NCBI GenBank assembly: GCA_900544715.1
Contig: UQWL01000001.1
Coordinates: 271,763-335,762, forward strand
Length of the DNA: 64,000 nucleotides
Direction: 5' to 3'
DNA from: an uncultured Oscillospiraceae bacterium
GTDB taxonomy: Bacteria > Bacillota > Clostridia > Oscillospirales > Acutalibacteraceae
The translations under genes and the position numbers were made by a program. Of the stretch, positions 41,212 through 50,489 are shown one piece after another. Under the pieces are notes generated by a model. The model was given only the letters and a program-made list of their open reading frames with translations, was not told where the DNA came from and ran no database searches. Every line of letters begins with the position of its first letter. Position 1 is the stretch's first letter.

Positions 41212-43152
41212 ATGGCAATCGCAAATATGAAATTTGTTAAGGTCATCGGTCTGCTCAGCGAGCTGGATGCGTTTCTCGGCTCCTGCTGCGTAGATGGCAC
41301 GTTCCAGCCGGAGCAGGCCATGCAGTATATGTCGGATTCGATGGGCTACACCCAGCTGGTGGAGGAAAATCCCTATGCGCCGATGTTGCAAAAGATTGAG
41401 GAGCTTGCCTCCTCCTCCGGCATCCATCTGCGCGAGGTGGAAAAGATCCCGAAGCCGGTGACCAATGAGGAAACGGAAGCCTTCATCCGCCAGCTCGGCA
41501 GCCGCATGAGCGAGCTGCACGATGAGCGCAAGGTGCTCACGGATCAATTGGCAACCTGCGAAAGCGCGATCACACAGTTTCAGCATTTTACGGGGCTGGA
41601 TATCAACCTGGACGATCTGTTTTCCTGTGAGTTTATCAAGGTGCGCTTTGGCCACATGCCGAAGGAATCCACGCAGAAGCTGCTTGCCTATGCGGATAAT
41701 CCCTATATGATGTTTATTCCCTGCTCGAGCGATGCAAAAGAGGATTGGGGCGTGTATTTTGCTCCGCGGGAGCAAATTGAAGAGGTGGACCGTAATTTTG
41801 CAAGCCTCTACTTTGAGCGGCTGCGCATCCCCGGCGCGGTCGGCACGCCGGAACATATCATTGAAGAAATCCAGAAGAATATTGATCTGCTCAACGAGCA
41901 AATCGCAGAGCTGGATGCGCGGATTGCGGCGCACTGGAATGAAGAGGCGGATCACTGCAACCTCATCTACACGCATCTGAAATGGTTCAGCGGCCTGTTT
42001 AACCTCAGGCGTTACGCGGCCCGCCACGGCGACTCCTTCTTCTATGTGGGGTGGCTTGCAGAGGATGCTGTCAAAGCGTTTGAAAAGCATGCGCGCAAGC
42101 TGCACAAGGTGACCTATGAGATCAACGATACCGACGAGGTGGGCAAAACCATCCCGCCGGTGAAGCTGAAAAATCCGCGGATTTTCCGCCCGTTTGAATA
42201 TCTCGTCGGCATGTTCGGCCTTCCCTCCGGCAAGGATATCGACGTGACCGCGTTTGTTGCAATCACCTATACGGTGATGTTCGGCATTATGTTCGGTGAT
42301 TTTGGCCAGGGCATTGTGCTGGGGATCGCGGGCTTTTTGATGTGGAAGCTCAAGGGCATGCAGATCGGAAAAATCCTCATTCCCTGCGGCGTGTCGGCCT
42401 GTGTGTTCGGCCTGGTCTACGGCGAGTGCTTCGGGTATGAAACTTGGTTCGACCCGCTTTACCATGCAATTGGTCTATCAGGCAAGCCGGTCGATATCAT
42501 GGAGTCCATCACCGGCCTGCTGCTTGTTTCCATCGCTATTGGCGTGGTGCTGCTGGTCTTTACCATGCTGATTAATATCTATGGCTGCCTCAAGCATAAA
42601 AAATTCGGCGAGGCGCTCTTCAGCCAAAGCGGGCTGACCGGCATTGTGCTGTATCTTTCGGGCGTTTGCTTTGTTTATAATTTTATGACAAGCAAAACGA
42701 TTGTACCGAATGCAGTGCTCGGCGCGCTGATCGGCATTGCCTGTATCATTCTCTTCTTCAAGGAAATTCTCATCGGCCTGATCGACCACCACCCGGATTG
42801 GAAGCCGGAGAGCCTCACGGACTATATCCTGGAGAATTTCTTTGAGCTGTTTGAATATATCCTCTCTTTCTTCAGCAACACCATTTCTTTCTTGCGAATC
42901 GGGGCCTTCGTATTGGTGCATGCCGGTATGATGACCGCGGTGTTCGCCATCGCGGGTCTTACGAGCAGCGCGGTGGTCAACCTCATCGTCGTCGTGCTGG
43001 GCAATATCTTCGTGATGTGCCTGGAGGCGCTGTTTACCTCCATCCAGGTAATGAGGCTTGAGTTCTACGAGTTGTTCAGCCGCTGCTACGCGGGCGAGGG
43101 CCGCTCCTTTGAGCCGGTGCGCCTGCACCATGTATCCGAGTCCATCCAATGA
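41212..43152 (+). CDS. ntpI: V-type ATPase subunit I (a-type stator)
   Basis: A 646-residue stator subunit. The N-terminal cytoplasmic half (about 1-345) has two alpha/beta lobes and a long coiled coil. The C-terminal half has about seven membrane helices carrying the ion channels. The essential arginine facing the rotor is expected at R562 in FFSNTISFLRIGAFVL. FGIMFGDFGQG and VYGECFGYE are family motifs. A GAAAGGAAGG ribosome site precedes the ATG. Confidence 0.94.
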   Translation: MAIANMKFVKVIGLLSELDAFLGSCCVDGTFQPEQAMQYMSDSMGYTQLVEENPYAPMLQKIEELASSSGIHLREVEKIPKPVTNEETEAFIRQLGSRMSELHDERKVLTDQLATCESAITQFQHFTGLDINLDDLFSCEFIKVRFGHMPKESTQKLLAYADNPYMMFIPCSSDAKEDWGVYFAPREQIEEVDRNFASLYFERLRIPGAVGTPEHIIEEIQKNIDLLNEQIAELDARIAAHWNEEADHCNLIYTHLKWFSGLFNLRRYAARHGDSFFYVGWLAEDAVKAFEKHARKLHKVTYEINDTDEVGKTIPPVKLKNPRIFRPFEYLVGMFGLPSGKDIDVTAFVAITYTVMFGIMFGDFGQGIVLGIAGFLMWKLKGMQIGKILIPCGVSACVFGLVYGECFGYETWFDPLYHAIGLSGKPVDIMESITGLLLVSIAIGVVLLVFTMLINIYGCLKHKKFGEALFSQSGLTGIVLYLSGVCFVYNFMTSKTIVPNAVLGALIGIACIILFFKEILIGLIDHHPDWKPESLTDYILENFFELFEYILSFFSNTISFLRIGAFVLVHAGMMTAVFAIAGLTSSAVVNLIVVVLGNIFVMCLEALFTSIQVMRLEFYELFSRCYAGEGRSFEPVRLHHVSESIQ

Positions 43153-43213
43153 CGCGGGGCGTCAGTTCCAAATAGAGTGAGAAAAAACAATTGCATTTTT
43201 GGAGGTAACGATT

Positions 43214-43684
43214 ATGTCCACGTTTCTGTATGCTATGCTTGCCATCGTTCCGATCGTTGTGCTGTTCCTTTCCTTTTACTCCCTGTTCCGCAAAAGAGCG
43301 CAGGGCGTGCCGATGAAGAAGGCGATGGTTTCCCATATCGCCACGCTGCTCGTGTTGGTCGTGCTGATGTCCGCGCTGGCGCTCGGCGCTTCCGCCGCGA
43401 ATGAAGCGGATCAGCCCGCGCCTCCCGCGCAGACGGAGCAGACCGCCAGCACCGATAACGCCCAGGCGGATAACTCAAAGGGCCTTACGATGATCGCGGC
43501 CGGCCTTGCCGTTGGCCTTGCGGGCATCGGCGGCGGCATCGCGGTTGGTTCCGGCGCTCCCGCTGCAATCGCCGCAACCAGTGAAGATCCCAAATCCTTT
43601 GCGAAATCCATGCTGTTCGTTGCATTGGGCGAGGCAATCGCCATCTACGGATTGGTTATCGCGCTGCTCATGCTGTTTAGCTAA
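43214..43684 (+). CDS. ntpK: V-type ATPase subunit K (rotor ring), unusual N-terminal half
   Basis: A 156-residue ring subunit. Only the C-terminal 80 residues form the classic proteolipid hairpin (MIAAGLAVGLAGIGGGIAVG, then the ion-binding glutamate E140 in ALGEAIAIYGLV). The first 60 residues hold two hydrophobic helices with no glycine-rich motif or carboxylate; the second resembles a signal peptide ending LALGASAANEA. An Ala/Gln/Pro-rich linker joins the halves. The canonical duplicated K has two related hairpins, which are not seen here. GGAGG is 8 bases before ATG 43214. Confidence 0.88.
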   Translation: MSTFLYAMLAIVPIVVLFLSFYSLFRKRAQGVPMKKAMVSHIATLLVLVVLMSALALGASAANEADQPAPPAQTEQTASTDNAQADNSKGLTMIAAGLAVGLAGIGGGIAVGSGAPAAIAATSEDPKSFAKSMLFVALGEAIAIYGLVIALLMLFS

Positions 43685-43724
43685 CAATTGTCAGAAATTG
43701 ATCGATCAGAGGCGGTGGATTGAA

Positions 43725-44033
43725 ATGCGCTTTTATTTAATCAGCGATAATATGGATACCCTGACCGGCATGCGCCTGGCGGGGATTGAGGGCGAAGTAG
43801 TCCACGACCCGGAAAGCGTTGAAAAAGCGCTGAACACCGCTATGGCCGCGGAGGATATCGGTATCGTGCTGATCACGGAGCTGCTGGTAAAGCTGTGCCC
43901 GGAGCAGGTATCGAAGATGAAGCAGAGCTGCGACCGGCCGCTGATCGTGGAAATTCCCGACCGGCACGGCTCCGGCCGCGCAAAGGATTCCATTACCCGA
44001 TACGTGCGTGAAGCGATCGGCGTAAAGATTTGA
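43725..44033 (+). CDS. V-type ATPase subunit F
   Basis: A 102-residue central-shaft subunit (NtpG in Enterococcus) with a Rossmann-like fold: MRFYLISDNMDTLTGMRLAG, IGIVLITELL and LIVEIPDRHGSGRAKDSI. It starts at ATG 43725 after an AGAGGCGGTGG ribosome site; 40 bases separate it from subunit K and 10 bases from subunit E. The upstream part of the same open frame overlaps ntpK and is not coding. Confidence 0.92.
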   Translation: MRFYLISDNMDTLTGMRLAGIEGEVVHDPESVEKALNTAMAAEDIGIVLITELLVKLCPEQVSKMKQSCDRPLIVEIPDRHGSGRAKDSITRYVREAIGVKI

Positions 44034-44043
44034 GGTGAGGCAC

Positions 44044-44646
44044 ATGCTCGAACGAGATGAACGCATCGCAAAGTTTTTAGATGCGATTGAAAAAGACGCT
44101 CAGGAGCGCCGCAGGCAGATCGAGGCGCAGGTGGACAAGGCGAATGCCGAGGCGCTGGAGCGCGCCAAAGCGGCGGCGCAGGCGCAGGCGCAGCAGCTCA
44201 TCAGGAAAGAGCTGTATAAACGGCGTGTGGCAGTCAACCAGAAGTTTGCGAAAGAAGCAGCCTCTTTGCGCGCGGCGCTGGCCGGCAGGCGCACGGAGAT
44301 TGCCGACAAGGTGTTTCAGGATGCCGGGCAGTCGCTCTGTGCATTTACGGAAAAGCCGGAGTATCATGCCTTCCTCTCCGAGAGTGCGGCACGCTGTGCG
44401 GCGCTCCTTCCGCAGGGGGAAGCAGCAGTGCTTTTGGTGCGCGAGGCGGATCTCACGCTGGCGGATGCACTGCGCGCAGCGTTCGGCCGCCCCTGTGAGG
44501 TGCGGGCGGATGATTCCATCCGGATCGGCGGCCTGAAGGCCTCGTGTGAAGCAAAAGGCCTTGTGGCGGACGATACGTTGGATAACAGGCTGCAAAACCA
44601 GCGCGGCTGGTTCTTGGAGCATGCAGGATTAACGCTGGAACAATAA
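44044..44646 (+). CDS. V-type ATPase subunit E (peripheral stalk)
   Basis: A 200-residue stalk subunit with a long helical N-terminal half (AQERRRQIEAQVDKANAEAL, alanine/glutamine repeats) and a globular C-terminal domain (about 100-195, CEVRADDSIRIGGLKASCEA). It partners subunit H. GAGG is 8 bases before ATG 44044; a GTG at 44035 is too close to it. Only 21 bases separate it from subunit A. Confidence 0.88.
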   Translation: MLERDERIAKFLDAIEKDAQERRRQIEAQVDKANAEALERAKAAAQAQAQQLIRKELYKRRVAVNQKFAKEAASLRAALAGRRTEIADKVFQDAGQSLCAFTEKPEYHAFLSESAARCAALLPQGEAAVLLVREADLTLADALRAAFGRPCEVRADDSIRIGGLKASCEAKGLVADDTLDNRLQNQRGWFLEHAGLTLEQ

Positions 44647-44667
44647 ATGCGCCGGAGGTGATACAGA

Positions 44668-46431
44668 ATGTCCGATTCCAATCAAAATGTAATTTATGGC
44701 ATCAACGGCCCGGTTGTAACCATCCGCGGCGCAACGACCTTACGCATGATGGAAATGGTCTATGTTGGCAACGCCCGCCTGGTCGGTGAGGTCATCGGCC
44801 TGGATGCGGAGCAGACGACCATCCAGGTTTATGAAGAGACGACGGGGCTTACCCCCGGCGAGCCGGTAATCTCCACAGGAGGCCCGATGAGCGTAACGCT
44901 CGGCCCCGGTATCATCCGGAGTATTTTCGATGGCATTGAGCGCCCCCTGAACACGATCGAAGAGCAGTTCGGTGCGTTTATCGGCCGCGGCTCGAGCGTA
45001 CCTGCCCTGGACTTGGAAAAAGAGTGGGATGTGACGGTTCTCGTCAAGCCCGGCGACAGGCTTTCGGGCGGCGCGTTTTACGCGCAATGCCCGGAAACGC
45101 CGCTGATTACTCATAAAATGATGGTGCCGCCCGCGCTTTCCGGCGAGATCATTTCCGTAAAGCCTAATGGAAGATATCACTTAGAGGATGAAATCGCCGT
45201 ATTGCGCGATGAAGCTGGCCGGGAGCATCAGCTGACGCTTTGTCAGCACTGGCCAATCCGTACCCCGCGCCCGGTGCAAACGCGGCTTCCCGCACAGCGC
45301 CCGCTGATTACCGGCCAGCGCGTGATTGATACGCTGTTCCCTATTGCAAAGGGCGGCGCAGCGGCGATCCCCGGCGGCTTCGGCACCGGCAAGACCATGA
45401 CGCAGCACCAGCTTGCCAAGTGGTGCGACGCGGATATCATCATCTATGTCGGCTGCGGCGAGCGCGGCAACGAGATGACACAGGCGCTGACGGAGTTCAG
45501 CGAGCTAGTCGATCCGAAATCCGGTCGTCCGCTGACGGACCGTACCGTTTTGATTGCCAACACCTCCAACATGCCTGTGGCGGCGCGTGAAGCGTCGATC
45601 TACACCGGCATCACTCTCGCTGAATATTACCGTGATATGGGCTACCACACCGCCCTGATGGCAGACTCTACCTCCCGCTGGGCGGAGGCGCTGCGCGAGA
45701 TTTCCGGTCGCTTGGAAGAAATGCCGGCGGATGAAGGCTTCCCGGCCTACTTGCCGTCGCGCCTTTCGGAATTTTATGAGCGCACCGGCTATATGCAAAC
45801 GCTTTCCGGGGAGGAGGGCTCTATCACTGTCATTGGCGCCGTGTCCCCGCAGGGCTCCGACTTTTCAGAGCCTGTCACGCAGAATACCAAGCGCTTTACC
45901 CGCTGCTTCTGGGCGCTGGATAAGAGCCTTGCCTATGCGCGCCATTATCCCGCGATCAACTGGAACGACAGCTACAGTGAATATATCAACGATCTTGCCC
46001 CTTGGTATGAGGAGCATGTAGGCCGGGAATTCATGGCTTACCGGGAAGAGCTGTGCGGCATCCTGCTGGAAGAAAACCGGCTGATGGAGATCGTGAAGCT
46101 CATCGGCGCCGACGTATTGCCAGATGACCAGAAGCTGATTATCGAAATCGCCCGTGTGGTGCGCGTCGGCTTCCTGCAACAGAATGCGTTCCATGCGGAG
46201 GACACCTATGTTCCGCTGGAAAAGCAGCTGAAGATGATGAAGGTCATCCTCTATCTCTACCACAAATGTCAGGAAATTGTGGCGCGCCAGGTGCCGATCT
46301 CCAAAATTATGCAAACGGGGCTGTTTGATAAGCTTGTCAAAATAAAATACGATATTCCCAACGATAAGCTGGAGTTGTTCGACAGCTATGAGGCTGAAAT
46401 CGATCAATCGCTCAAGGGCTTTTTGAAATAA
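44668..46431 (+). CDS. ntpA: V-type ATPase catalytic subunit A
   Basis: The 587-residue ATP-hydrolysing/synthesising subunit. The Walker A motif GGFGTGKT is at 236-243, with GCGERGNEMTQ, the Walker B region (YHTALMADSTSRWAEALREI) and the A-type bulge domain insert (about 115-190). YGINGPVVTI at the N-terminus begins the beta barrel. RBS CGGAGGTGA is present. The coding region ends 211 bases before ntpB, the largest gap in the operon. Confidence 0.97.
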   Translation: MSDSNQNVIYGINGPVVTIRGATTLRMMEMVYVGNARLVGEVIGLDAEQTTIQVYEETTGLTPGEPVISTGGPMSVTLGPGIIRSIFDGIERPLNTIEEQFGAFIGRGSSVPALDLEKEWDVTVLVKPGDRLSGGAFYAQCPETPLITHKMMVPPALSGEIISVKPNGRYHLEDEIAVLRDEAGREHQLTLCQHWPIRTPRPVQTRLPAQRPLITGQRVIDTLFPIAKGGAAAIPGGFGTGKTMTQHQLAKWCDADIIIYVGCGERGNEMTQALTEFSELVDPKSGRPLTDRTVLIANTSNMPVAAREASIYTGITLAEYYRDMGYHTALMADSTSRWAEALREISGRLEEMPADEGFPAYLPSRLSEFYERTGYMQTLSGEEGSITVIGAVSPQGSDFSEPVTQNTKRFTRCFWALDKSLAYARHYPAINWNDSYSEYINDLAPWYEEHVGREFMAYREELCGILLEENRLMEIVKLIGADVLPDDQKLIIEIARVVRVGFLQQNAFHAEDTYVPLEKQLKMMKVILYLYHKCQEIVARQVPISKIMQTGLFDKLVKIKYDIPNDKLELFDSYEAEIDQSLKGFLK

Positions 46432-46642
46432 ACTGCATAGGCCCGGCTCTAGATGACGCACTGATTGAGTCGGATACGCGAATTGTCGAACGGATTTACG
46501 CTCCAACAAGGAAAAAAACGCACGAATACATGCCGTATTCAAAGCATTTTGGACGCTGTTCGGGGCAAAAATGTGTCGGCGGGGCGCGTGCTTTGATTGT
46601 ATCAGCGCTTCCCTAGCAGCTACGGAAAGGTGGTCATTTGAA
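46432..46642 (+). other. Spacer between ntpA and ntpB
   Basis: 211 bases without a convincing gene. A 28-codon frame from the ATG in ATGCCGTATTC (about 46531) has a weak AAGGA site but no recognisable product. No clear terminator is present, so the operon is probably continuous. Confidence 0.45.
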
Positions 46643-48019
46643 ATGATACTGGAACACATTGGATTAAAGGAAATCAACGGCTCCCTGGTCGTCCTTGATG
46701 ATGTGGATAACGCGAGCAATGAAGAAATGGTGGAGCTGCATCTCGACGACGGGAGCGTGCGCGCGGGCAGAATCGTCAAAATCGATGGCAAGCGTGTGGT
46801 CATCCAGGTGTTCGAGGGCACGCGCGGCGTGTCGATGGTCAATACCCGCACGCGCCTTTCCGGCCACCCGATGGAGCTGCCGCTTTCTCCGGAAATCCTG
46901 GGCCGCGTGTTTGACGGCCTCGGCCGCCCGATCGACGGCATGGGTGAGGTGTATCCCACCTGCCGCCGGGATGTAAACGGCGCGCCGATTAACCCGGTTT
47001 CCCGCGTTTATCCGCGGGACTATATCAACACCGGCATTTCCTCCATCGACGCGTTGGCCACGCTGATCCGCGGCCAGAAGCTGCCGATCTTCTCCGGCTC
47101 CGGAATGAAGCACAATGAGCTGGCCGTGCAGATTGTGCAGCAGGCGTCGATCAAGGATAATTCTGAGTTTGCCATCGTTTTTGCCGCCATGGGCGTTAAA
47201 AACGACGTTGCGGAATATTTCCGCCGCTCCTTTGAGAGCGCCAATGTTATGGATCGCGTCGTCATGTTCCTCAACCTGTCGAACGATCCGATCATTGAGC
47301 GTATTTTAACCCCACGCTGCGCGCTGACAGCGGCGGAATATCTGGCCTTTGATCTCGGCATGCATATCCTTGTCATTCTCACGGATATGACCTCCTACGC
47401 TGAGGCGCTGCGCGAATTCAGCTCCTCCAAGGGCGAGATTCCCGGCAGAAAGGGCTTCCCCGGTTATCTGTATTCCGATCTGGCGTCGCTTTATGAGCGC
47501 GCGGGCATCGTCAAGGGGAAGGGCGGCTCTGTCACGCAGATTCCAATCCTCACCATGCCAAACGACGATATCACGCACCCCATTCCCGACCTGACCGGCT
47601 ATATCACAGAAGGCCAGATCGTGTTGGACCGTGACCTTGATACGCGCGGTATTTACCCGCCGGTGAGCGTGCTGCCTTCGCTGTCCCGCTTGATGAAGGA
47701 TGGCATCGGCGCGGGCTACACGCGCGACGACCACAGCATGCTTTCCAATCAGCTTTTCGCTTCTTACGCGAAAGTGCAGGACGCGAAAGCGCTCGCCTCC
47801 GTTATCGGCGAGGATGAGCTCTCTGCCGCAGATAAGCAGCTGATGGAATTCGGCCGCGTCTTCGAGCAGAAATTCATCAATCAGGGCTATACGGAGAACC
47901 GCACCATCGAGGAGACACTCGATCTCGGCTGGGAGCTTCTCTCCATGCTGCCGCGCGAGCAGCTTGACCGCGTGGATGAGGAAATGCTCGATAAGCACTA
48001 TAAAGGCGATTCCAAATAA
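46643..48019 (+). CDS. ntpB: V-type ATPase regulatory subunit B
   Basis: The 458-residue non-catalytic head subunit that alternates with A. No functional Walker A; the corresponding stretch reads PIFSGSGMKHNELAVQI. MVNTRTRLSGHPMELPLS, RVFDGLGRPIDG and GSVTQIPILTMPNDDITHP are typical. GGAAAGGTGG lies about 9 bases before ATG 46643; the longer frame from 46571 has no site. Confidence 0.97.
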   Translation: MILEHIGLKEINGSLVVLDDVDNASNEEMVELHLDDGSVRAGRIVKIDGKRVVIQVFEGTRGVSMVNTRTRLSGHPMELPLSPEILGRVFDGLGRPIDGMGEVYPTCRRDVNGAPINPVSRVYPRDYINTGISSIDALATLIRGQKLPIFSGSGMKHNELAVQIVQQASIKDNSEFAIVFAAMGVKNDVAEYFRRSFESANVMDRVVMFLNLSNDPIIERILTPRCALTAAEYLAFDLGMHILVILTDMTSYAEALREFSSSKGEIPGRKGFPGYLYSDLASLYERAGIVKGKGGSVTQIPILTMPNDDITHPIPDLTGYITEGQIVLDRDLDTRGIYPPVSVLPSLSRLMKDGIGAGYTRDDHSMLSNQLFASYAKVQDAKALASVIGEDELSAADKQLMEFGRVFEQKFINQGYTENRTIEETLDLGWELLSMLPREQLDRVDEEMLDKHYKGDSK

Positions 48020-48091
48020 TTGGGTAAGGGCGGCCGGAGCCGCTGTTTGCCTGCTTCTCTTTATATTCATTGAAATTAGGGGGTGGCCGCC

Positions 48092-48700
48092 ATGGCTGGC
48101 CAGGTGTTTCCAACCAAAAGCAATTTAATCAGCACCCGGAAGTCTTTAGACCTTGCCAAGCTCGGCTATGACCTGCTGGACAGAAAGCGCAACATTCTGG
48201 TGCGCGAGATGATGCTGATGATCGATCAGGCAAACGAGGTTCAGAACCGGATCGACAGCACCTATACGAAGGCGTATGCTTCCCTGCAGCGGGCAAATGT
48301 AACCCTGGGCATGTGCTCGTCCTTTGCGCAGGCCGTCCCTGTGGATAAGAGCCTTACCATTGATTTCCGCAGCGTTATGGGCGTGGAGCTGCCGACGGTA
48401 TCGATCGGCGAAACAAAGGAGGATATTTATTACGGTCTCCATTCCACCAATTCCATGCTGGATGACGCATACCGCTGCTTCGACGAGGTCAAGCACCTCA
48501 CTGCGGAGCTTGCGGAAATTGAAAACAGCGTTTACCGTTTGGCGCAGGCGATCAAAAAGACGCAGAAGCGCGCAAACGCATTGCACAACATCATGATTCC
48601 GCAGTTTGAAGCGACGATCAAATTCATCACCGAGGCGCTGGAGGAGAAGGAACGCGAGGATTTCTCGAGGCTGAAGGTGATTAAAAGCCAGAAGCAGTGA
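48092..48700 (+). CDS. ntpD: V-type ATPase subunit D (central shaft)
   Basis: A 202-residue rotor shaft subunit: two long antiparallel helices (PTKSNLISTRKSLDLAKLGY at the start and a helical C-terminus from about 140) around a small beta hairpin region. AGGGGG precedes the ATG at 48092 by about 9 bases; a GTG at 48083 is less likely. Last gene of the operon, followed by a terminator. Confidence 0.94.
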   Translation: MAGQVFPTKSNLISTRKSLDLAKLGYDLLDRKRNILVREMMLMIDQANEVQNRIDSTYTKAYASLQRANVTLGMCSSFAQAVPVDKSLTIDFRSVMGVELPTVSIGETKEDIYYGLHSTNSMLDDAYRCFDEVKHLTAELAEIENSVYRLAQAIKKTQKRANALHNIMIPQFEATIKFITEALEEKEREDFSRLKVIKSQKQ

Positions 48701-48750
48701 CAGTGTGCCACCCGCTTTCGTGCGGCCTCTATCATTTTGACTGAAAAAGC

Positions 48751-48794
48751 AACGAACCTGAAAGAGCCTGTTCTTCTCTTTCGGGTTCGTTTTA
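48751..48794 (+). terminator. Terminator of the V-ATPase operon
   Basis: AACGAACCTGAAAGAG pairs with CTCTTTCGGGTTCGTT (one G-T pair), followed by TTTATTT. Confidence 0.85.
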
Positions 48795-48860
48795 TTTGTG
48801 ATTAAAATAGTGCATCCCGGCCTGTAACACTAGAGTCTTCCGCCAATCCGGAATCCCGGC

Positions 48861-49373
48861 TCATAAGGTCAGGCTGGGTGCGGCATAAACGCGGGCTGCC
48901 AGCTCCTGATCGAGCAGATAGAGGCCCTTTTCGTCGTTGCCGAACAGTTCCATCTTCTTGATTAAGTCGGTAGCGTTCTTCTCCTCCTCGCCCTGCTCCT
49001 TGACAAACCAGTCGAGAAACTGCATGGTGCGGAAATCCTTTGCCTCATAGGCCGCTTCATAAATGGTATGGATCAGGCTGGTGACATATTGCTCATGCGC
49101 AAGGCCGGCTTTCAGGGGCTCCATGTTCTCTTTGAGCACAGCGTCAGGCTGTGCGACCGCCTCAAAGGTGACTTTGGAATCGTTATTTTGCAGGTACTGG
49201 ACCATCAACAGCGCGTGATCGCGCTCTTCCTGCGCCTGTACCTGATACCAGTTGGCAAATCCATTGAGGCCCTGTTCCACATAATAATTTGCAAAATGGA
49301 GATACAGGTAAGCCGAATACAACTCCTTATTGATCTGCGTGTTCAGTAATTTGGCAGTCTTTTCGTTCAACAT
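48861..49373 (-). CDS. Ferritin (bacterial non-haem FtnA type)
   Basis: A 170-residue iron-storage protein. The expected ferroxidase ligands are E17, E50 and H53 (QAQEERDHALLM) plus Glu/Gln residues in KEQGEEEKNA. Four-helix bundle, no haem-binding methionine typical of bacterioferritin. AAAGGAG lies 9 bases before ATG 49373; the longer frame from 49415 contains the ribosome site and is rejected. Monocistronic with its own promoter. Confidence 0.95.
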   Translation of the reverse strand: MLNEKTAKLLNTQINKELYSAYLYLHFANYYVEQGLNGFANWYQVQAQEERDHALLMVQYLQNNDSKVTFEAVAQPDAVLKENMEPLKAGLAHEQYVTSLIHTIYEAAYEAKDFRTMQFLDWFVKEQGEEEKNATDLIKKMELFGNDEKGLYLLDQELAARVYAAPSLTL

Positions 49374-49425
49374 CACACGGTACTCCTTTCCAATGATACA
49401 AAAATAGTAATCCAATCACATATTC

Positions 49426-49453
49426 ATTATAGCATTCGCTGTTTGAAATACAA
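49426..49453 (-). promoter_or_regulatory. Promoter of the ferritin gene
   Basis: On the minus strand: TTGTAT (49453-49448), a 16-base spacer and TATAAT (49431-49426). Confidence 0.75.
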
Positions 49454-49575
49454 TATGACACAAAGACGAAAACGCGCGGAAAGAGAAATAATTTTCTGCA
49501 GAAAACCGGTTGTCGATTCCGCCTTTTTCCCTTTTTACCGATAAAAAGCAAGCTGTTTCAGCATTGATTGCATAG

Positions 49576-49604
49576 TTGCTCTCCCTCCAAAAAACTGGTA
49601 TAAT
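49576..49604 (+). promoter_or_regulatory. Promoter of the tepA-ylzJ genes
   Basis: TTGCTC (49576-49581), a 17-base spacer and TATAAT (49599-49604), about 108 bases before tepA. Confidence 0.6.
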
Positions 49605-49711
49605 AAACCGTCAGGCATTTTTCGCAAAGCCGTCCGGCTTTCGTTTGTGATAACCCTTTCATTTTCGGGCAAAATAGCACGGAAAACAGCAACGGAAGGG
49701 AGCCTTTCATC

Positions 49712-50488
49712 ATGAAGGAAGCAAAGCAGGCAACAGCCTTTACCACTGAGCAGCCTCCGCTTTCCGCCCCGGGGCCGGAGCAGGAGAACGCGGACGGTGA
49801 TTCCGGGAACAGCGGCCAGGTGCAGGACGATATCCGCCAAATCATTGAAACCGGATCCATCACGGTAGATAAAAACGGCCACTATATCCACTGCCTGACC
49901 ATCATCGGCCAGATCGAGGGGCACTATATTCTGCCGCCTCAGAATAAGACGACCAAGTATGAGCATGTGATCCCGCAGCTCGTCGCCATTGAGGAGAGTA
50001 AGGACATCGAAGGGCTGCTCATCATCCTCAACACCGTCGGCGGCGATATCGAGGCGGGGCTTGCCATTGCGGAGCTGATCGCCGGGATGAAAAAGCCGAC
50101 TGTTTCTCTCGTGCTCGGCGGCGGCCATTCTATTGGCGTGCCGCTGGCGGTTTCGGCAAAGCGGTCATTTATCGTGCCGTCTGCCACGATGACCATCCAT
50201 CCTGTGCGCATGAACGGGCTTGTCATTGGCGTGCCGCAGACGCTGTCTTATTTTGATAAGATGCAGGAGCGGATCGTCCGCTTTGTCTGTGAAAATTCCA
50301 ATATCACGTCTGATGAATTCCGCCGCCTGATGATGGAGACGGGGGAGTTGATGATGGATGTCGGCACGGTATTAAACGGGGAGGATGCCGTCAAGGAGGG
50401 GCTCATTGATTCGCTCGGCGGCTTATCGGACGCAATGGACTGCCTGTACGGCCTCATTGAGCAGGAGAGAAAAGAGGGTGGACAATAA
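49712..50488 (+). CDS. tepA: ClpP-class serine protease, TepA family
   Basis: A 258-residue cytoplasmic ClpP-like protease (TepA/YmfB), linked in Bacillus to protein export and sporulation. The candidate nucleophile is S140 in LVLGGGHSIGVPLAVSA, with H163 in MTIHPVRM; LLIILNTVGGDIEAGLAIAE is the oxyanion region. The N-terminal 40 residues are Gln/Glu/Pro-rich and probably flexible. GGAAGGGAG precedes the ATG. It is followed at once by ylzJ and then uppP and ftsK, close to the Bacillus tepA-ylzJ-spoIIIE order. Confidence 0.9.
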   Translation: MKEAKQATAFTTEQPPLSAPGPEQENADGDSGNSGQVQDDIRQIIETGSITVDKNGHYIHCLTIIGQIEGHYILPPQNKTTKYEHVIPQLVAIEESKDIEGLLIILNTVGGDIEAGLAIAELIAGMKKPTVSLVLGGGHSIGVPLAVSAKRSFIVPSATMTIHPVRMNGLVIGVPQTLSYFDKMQERIVRFVCENSNITSDEFRRLMMETGELMMDVGTVLNGEDAVKEGLIDSLGGLSDAMDCLYGLIEQERKEGGQ

Positions 50489-50489
50489 T

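Noticed and set aside
40801..42465. Long open frame of 554 codons on the minus strand
   Set aside because: It is antisense to ntpC and ntpI, has no family resemblance and is explained by GC-rich codon bias in the real genes. Similar mirror frames exist opposite the GH89, BIG2, C69 and FtsK genes.
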